From positions 1-9,541 of the forward strand of contig CABVAY010000050.1 of assembly GCA_902496455.1 (NCBI GenBank): 9,541 bases of DNA, read 5' to 3'. Both the position numbers and the translations under genes were made by a program. The notes below the pieces were generated by a model, which saw nothing but the letters and a program-made list of their open reading frames with translations, was not told where the DNA came from and searched no databases. Origin of the DNA: an uncultured Collinsella sp. (GTDB lineage Bacteria > Actinomycetota > Coriobacteriia > Coriobacteriales > Coriobacteriaceae). This document shows positions 6,933 through 9,541 of the stretch, one piece after another; position 1 is the first letter of the stretch, and every line of letters begins with the position of its first letter.

Positions 6933-7301
6933 GCTAAACAGACGGCCGAAGAAGTTGACGATCCCGTTCTCGCCGTCGCGAATTTGGCCGATCACAGCGC
7001 CGATCAGCACGAAGAATGCAATGACGAGCGTGTCCCACAGGCCCAACGTGAGCACCAACACGGCGAGGATAAAGCCAGCGACGGCGCCAAGCGTGGTGTT
7101 GGGATGACGCACGGCATAGCTCCAGATGGCAGCGCCCGTACCCTTGATGAGACCCATAGCCTCGTCAAAATCCGCGGCTGCCGCGTCTTGTAACTCGGTT
7201 GCCTCTGCTTTGGAATCAACAGGTTCGTTCGCCGGCGTGGCGCTCTGGTCAATCGTCAGGCGCGGCGTACGAGCGGTCTTGTCTTGATTGGTATCACTCA
7301 C
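6924..7301 (-). CDS. DUF2273 family small membrane protein
   Basis: This 125-residue protein ends in a typical DUF2273 domain (about 50-125): HPNTTLGAVAGFILAVLVLTLG, then WDTLVIAFFVLIGAVIGQIRDG, two adjacent membrane segments joined by a tight turn, closed by NGIVNFFGRLFSGR. DUF2273 proteins are normally found beside amaP and asp23, as here, and are thought to contribute to the membrane-bound Asp23 complex; the exact role is unknown. I start at GTG 7301: GGAGG lies six bases upstream, inside the end of the amaP-like gene. That gives an 8-base overlap with the amaP-like stop, consistent with translational coupling. The resulting 48-residue polar leader exceeds the family norm. The alternative ATG at 7157 would give 77 residues, closer to family length, but with GAGG only two bases away. 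Confidence 0.85.
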   Translation of the reverse strand: MSDTNQDKTARTPRLTIDQSATPANEPVDSKAEATELQDAAAADFDEAMGLIKGTGAAIWSYAVRHPNTTLGAVAGFILAVLVLTLGLWDTLVIAFFVLIGAVIGQIRDGENGIVNFFGRLFSGR

Positions 7302-7839
7302 CGGAAACCTCCACGGTCTGGACGGTAGTCTTGGACGGCAAAAAACGAACGCGTGCGGTCGTGCCCGGCGTGCCAAGCATGGTGTCGCAAGCTTCCTCGA
7401 TGCGCCGCTGCATCGCAGTAGCCAGAGATGCCACGTCCTTATCGTCAAGCGCGATAGCCTCGACCTTAAATCGGACGTGCGAATCGTCGGAGCCTTGGAC
7501 GCGGGCCTCGACATGCTCGACCATCACGCGATCGTCGCGCTCTGCCGCAGTGCGAGCGCACGAAGAAAGCGCCGCGAGCGTGACCTCGATATTGCGCTCC
7601 CCCGCCGGATGCACACAGGACGGCTCGCGACGAGCAAACATCAGGCGGAAGAAGCTTACCAGCACGCCGATCGCCACAACTCCGCCGCATGCCGTCACGA
7701 CAATGCGCGGCATGGGGTCGCGCATCAGCAGCATAAAGCGATACGTATACGGCCCCCAAAACTGGCAGACCAACGTACCCAGCGCCACGACGGCGGCGGC
7801 AAGATACACGATCGCCAGGGCTCGTTTGAGCACGCGCAT
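7294..7839 (-). CDS. amaP: AmaP-like alkaline shock response membrane anchor protein
   Basis: This 181-residue protein has two N-terminal hydrophobic segments (about 8-26 and 45-67) separated by a short basic loop, then an Asp23-like soluble domain from about 80 (ERNIEVTLAALSSCARTAAE) to 168. This is the layout of AmaP, which tethers Asp23 proteins to the membrane in Gram-positive bacteria. AAGGGAG lies six bases before the ATG. It is the first gene of a three-gene unit (this gene, DUF2273, Asp23) and overlaps the next gene by 8 bases. The symbol rests on domain layout and neighbourhood; sequence similarity within the family is low, so identity is good at family level only. Confidence 0.85.
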   Translation of the reverse strand: MRVLKRALAIVYLAAAVVALGTLVCQFWGPYTYRFMLLMRDPMPRIVVTACGGVVAIGVLVSFFRLMFARREPSCVHPAGERNIEVTLAALSSCARTAAERDDRVMVEHVEARVQGSDDSHVRFKVEAIALDDKDVASLATAMQRRIEEACDTMLGTPGTTARVRFLPSKTTVQTVEVSGE

Positions 7840-7889
7840 GCGGCGCTCCCTTCAAATCTCGATCCACAGAATGCAAAACGATTCGCATC

Positions 7890-7895
7890 ATTATA
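7890..7895 (-). promoter_or_regulatory. Consensus -10 box for the amaP operon
   Basis: Read on the minus strand the sequence is a perfect TATAAT, 50 bases upstream of the amaP-like start codon. It forms part of the U-rich tail of the yebC terminator. At 16-18 base spacing there is no good -35 hexamer (the spot falls in the terminator loop), and no extended TGn precedes it. Either another sigma factor or an activator is needed, or the match is fortuitous. Confidence 0.5.
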
Positions 7896-7898
7896 AAA

Positions 7899-7936
7899 GA
7901 GCCGGGTCCGGTGCCTCATGCACGCGGATCCGGCTC
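7899..7936 (-). terminator. Terminator of yebC
   Basis: GAGCCGGGTCCG (7899-7910) pairs with CGGATCCGGCTC (7925-7936) with one wobble, and the stem continues as GTGC/GCAC around a 5-base loop after a single bulged G. On the minus strand it is followed by TTTTATAAT, a U-rich tail, about 70 bases after the yebC stop. A smaller hairpin GCACGG-CTCAAT-CCGTGC (7983-8000) lies between the stop and this stem. Confidence 0.8.
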
Positions 7937-8005
7937 ATCTATTCCACGAGGCTTGCATGCTCGCTTCATTATGCCCAGATATGCACGGCTCAATCCGTGC
8001 GGGCG

Positions 8006-8812
8006 CTACTCCTCCTCGAGGGCAGCGATGACCTCGTCGGTCATGTCCATGGTGCTGTAAACATCCTGGACGTCGTCGAGCTCCTCAAGACGGTCGATGA
8101 GGCGCTGAACCTTCTTGGCGTCGGCGCCGGAGACCTCGGTCGGGGTGGTCGGGACCATGGTGGTCTCGGAGCCCTTGACCTGGACGCCCTGCTCCTCGAG
8201 CGCCTTGGAGACAGCCATGACCTCGTTGGCAGTAGTCCAGACGATCCACTCCTCGCCGGCGTCCTCGTAGTCCTCGCCACCGGCCTCGGCGATGGCCATC
8301 ATGAACTCATCCTCGTCACCGGCAGCACCATTGGCGATCATGGTCTCCTTCTTGGCGTTCTCGTCCAGGATCTCCTTGGCGACGACGATCTGGCCCTTGC
8401 GCTCAAACTGGAAGGCGACGGAGCCGGAGGTGCCCAGGTTGCCACCGGCGTGGGAGAAGGCGGAACGGACATCAGCGGCGGTACGGTTGCGGTTGTCGGT
8501 CAGGCAGTCGACGTAGACGGCGACACCGGCGGGACCGTAGCCCTCGTACACGATGTTCTCGTAGACGGCGGCATCGGCACCCGAACCAAAAGCCTTGTCG
8601 ATAGCGGACTTAATCTTGTCCTTAGGCATGGACTGAGCCTTGGCCTTGGCAACGGCAGCGGCGAGGCTGGCGTTGTTCTCGGGCAGCGGGTCACCGCCGA
8701 GACGGGCAGCAACGGTGATGTTGCGGCTGAGCTTGGAGAAGAGGGCGGAACGCTTGGCGTCCTGCGCGCCCTTACGATGCTTGGTTGTGGCCCACTTAGA
8801 GTGTCCGGACAT
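8006..8812 (-). CDS. yebC: YebC/TACO1 family protein (transcription/translation regulator)
   Basis: This 268-residue protein belongs to the YebC/PmpR/TACO1 family. Members were first described as DNA-binding regulators and more recently as factors that help ribosomes through proline-rich stalls. Signatures in order: MSGHSKWATTKHRKGAQDAKR (1-21), FSKLSRNITVAAR, NASLAAAVAKAKAQSMPKDKI (47-67), YEGYGPAGVAVYVDCLTDNRNRTAADVR (89-116), the GGNLGTSGSVAFQFERKG segment (123-140), AEAGGEDYED, and DAKKVQRLIDRLEELDDVQDVY (231-252). The usual length is 240-250; the excess comes mainly from a stretch at about 147-165 (ILDENAKKETMIANGAAG) between the second and third domains, and an acidic C-terminus. AGGAG lies six bases before the ATG. 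Codon choice is strongly biased to CGT/CGC arginine and C-ending codons, consistent with high expression. It is a single-gene unit with its own promoter candidate and terminator. Confidence 0.96.
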   Translation of the reverse strand: MSGHSKWATTKHRKGAQDAKRSALFSKLSRNITVAARLGGDPLPENNASLAAAVAKAKAQSMPKDKIKSAIDKAFGSGADAAVYENIVYEGYGPAGVAVYVDCLTDNRNRTAADVRSAFSHAGGNLGTSGSVAFQFERKGQIVVAKEILDENAKKETMIANGAAGDEDEFMMAIAEAGGEDYEDAGEEWIVWTTANEVMAVSKALEEQGVQVKGSETTMVPTTPTEVSGADAKKVQRLIDRLEELDDVQDVYSTMDMTDEVIAALEEE

Positions 8813-8880
8813 ACGTGTCTCCTATCGGTTTCGACCTAAAGCCCAGCGCAGATGCTCGGGCAATATAAACAAACGTCGTT

Positions 8881-8909
8881 ATGATATACCTACTGCCCTG
8901 CGAGATAAA
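8881..8909 (-). promoter_or_regulatory. Candidate yebC promoter
   Basis: On the minus strand, TATCAT (8881-8886, five of six -10 matches) is preceded at 17 bases by TTTATC (8904-8909, three of six -35 matches). The predicted leader would be about 60 bases. The rest of 8813-8973 shows nothing else I can name. Confidence 0.35.
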
Positions 8910-8973
8910 CCCCAAAATGAAGGCGTCGTGATGATGTCCCCTTTGCCTTGATTATCGACTTTATCCGAACACC

Positions 8974-9011
8974 TCCCACATTCATCCGCACATGTGCGGA
9001 TGAATGTGGGA
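8974..9011. repeat. Perfect 38-bp palindrome next to the IS30-family transposase
   Basis: TCCCACATTCATCCGCACA (8974-8992) is followed directly by its exact reverse complement (8993-9011), with no spacer. Symmetry breaks at 8973/9012. As RNA it would form a 17-bp stem with a 4-base loop, with no U-tract on either side. It sits 52 bases upstream of the transposase start. It may be the outer end of the insertion sequence, a palindromic target into which the element inserted, or a shield against incoming transcription. Confidence 0.9.
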
Positions 9012-9063
9012 ACCCGATACCCTGAGGGCCGGGCCGGCCGGCCCCGGGAGATCGGAGGACGGC

Positions 9064-9541
9064 ATGTCCGGAAAGAAGAAAAGGGGCCCCGCGAGGGCGG
9101 TCCCGAGGGCCTACGGAAGGCTCACGAGGCACGAGCGGGACACGGTCCAGAGGATGCTGGAGCGCAGGGCGTCGTGCAGGGAGATCGCGAGGGAGCTGGG
9201 CAGGTCGCCCTCGACGGTGAGCGCCGAGGTGGCGTCGCACAGGTTCGTGACGGCGCCGAAGGCCAGGCGCGGCGAGCGCGTGGACGCCTCCGCCGACCTG
9301 TCGGCGGCCTGCCCGCGCCTGGCCGCGTGGCCGCGCTGCTGCAACGGCTGCGGCCGGTACCGCGCGATCGGCTGCAAGCGCCGCCCCCACGTCTTCTACG
9401 AGGCCCGGGCCGCGCAGCTGTGCGCCGACTCGGTCCTCGTCTCGTCCAGGCGCGGGATGGACGCCGACGAGCCCGCCGCGGCGGCCAGGCTGGAGGCCAT
9501 CAGGGACTGCCTGCGCCGGGGGCTGTCGCCCGAGCAGATGG
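9064..9541 (+). CDS. IS30-family transposase, N-terminal part (runs off the right edge)
   Basis: The frame is open from the ATG at 9064 through 159 complete codons to the window end. Residues 1-19 are basic; a helix-turn-helix of the IS30 type follows (LTRHERDTVQRMLERRASCREIARELGRSPSTVSAEV, about 20-56). Then comes a cysteine-rich stretch with Cys83, Cys92, Cys93, Cys96 and Cys104 that could bind zinc. A helical segment leads to GLSPEQM (153-159), the usual start of the linker toward the DDE catalytic core. The catalytic residues lie outside the window, so activity cannot be judged. GGAGG five bases before the ATG supports the start. Codon use is atypical: 15 of 29 arginines are AGG by my count, and only three of 159 codons end in A or T, unlike all neighbouring genes. 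This points to a foreign origin. Confidence 0.9.
   Translation, partial: MSGKKKRGPARAVPRAYGRLTRHERDTVQRMLERRASCREIARELGRSPSTVSAEVASHRFVTAPKARRGERVDASADLSAACPRLAAWPRCCNGCGRYRAIGCKRRPHVFYEARAAQLCADSVLVSSRRGMDADEPAAAARLEAIRDCLRRGLSPEQM

Larger units (their letters stand above)
8974..9541 (+). mobile_element. Left part of an IS30-family insertion sequence
   Basis: The transposase gene at 9064, the shift in codon use and the leading palindrome mark the left part of an IS30-family element that continues beyond the window. The left boundary is uncertain: it could be anywhere from the palindrome (8974) to about 9020, because without the right end neither the terminal repeats nor the 2-3 bp target duplication can be seen. 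The leader contains a 14-bp palindrome GGGCCGGCCGGCCC (9031-9044). Confidence 0.6.

Noticed and set aside
7199..8839. Plus-strand open frame of 546 codons opposite yebC and amaP.
   Set aside because: It spans the antisense of two clear genes and their intergenic terminator, which a real gene would not do.
8974..9011. Palindrome considered as a rho-independent terminator for yebC or as IS200/IS605-type end.
   Set aside because: It has no U-tract, lies upstream of yebC rather than after it, and the adjacent transposase is IS30-type, not a Y1 tyrosine enzyme.

Overview
The window looks like chromosome from a high-GC Gram-positive gut bacterium, most likely a Coriobacteriia member such as Collinsella. 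This is an inference from the gene families, the strong G/C third-position bias and the mix of genes; no rRNA or other marker fixes the taxon. Nine protein genes are supported, seven on the minus strand and two on the plus strand. The last one runs off the right edge. There is no tRNA, rRNA or CRISPR array that I can see.

Layout. Bases 1-272 hold no convincing gene, but contain a terminator-like hairpin and a 64-base inverted-repeat element. Next come two divergently transcribed amide hydrolases: an Amidohydro_3 (YtcJ-like) enzyme on the minus strand (273-1910) and an M20D amidohydrolase/peptidase on the plus strand (2079-3542), sharing a 168-base intergenic region. The M20 gene converges on a minus-strand gene for a zinc-ribbon multi-pass membrane protein with an acidic Pro/Ala/Glu tail (3683-4972); a strong bidirectional hairpin separates them. 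A YitT-family membrane protein follows (5122-6144, minus).

Bases 6353-7839 (minus) form a compact envelope-stress module read in the order amaP-like, DUF2273 protein, Asp23/Gls24 protein. In the families concerned, AmaP anchors Asp23 to the membrane. The first two genes overlap by 8 bases and look translationally coupled. A TATAAT box sits on the U-tract of the upstream yebC terminator and is the best promoter candidate for the module. Upstream lies a yebC/TACO1-family gene (8006-8812, minus).

From about 8974 to the right edge the character changes: a perfect 38-bp palindrome, a very GC-rich leader, then the 5' part of an IS30-family transposase whose codon use (AGG arginine, almost exclusively G/C third positions) differs from every neighbour. 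This is the left part of an insertion sequence; its right end is outside the window.

The core genes are recognisable housekeeping or stress families. The least explained items are the inverted-repeat element at 189-252 (both of its imperfections are G-U wobbles only if transcribed on the plus strand), the 38-bp palindrome beside the transposase, and a GGGAC-type motif recurring in three intergenic regions.
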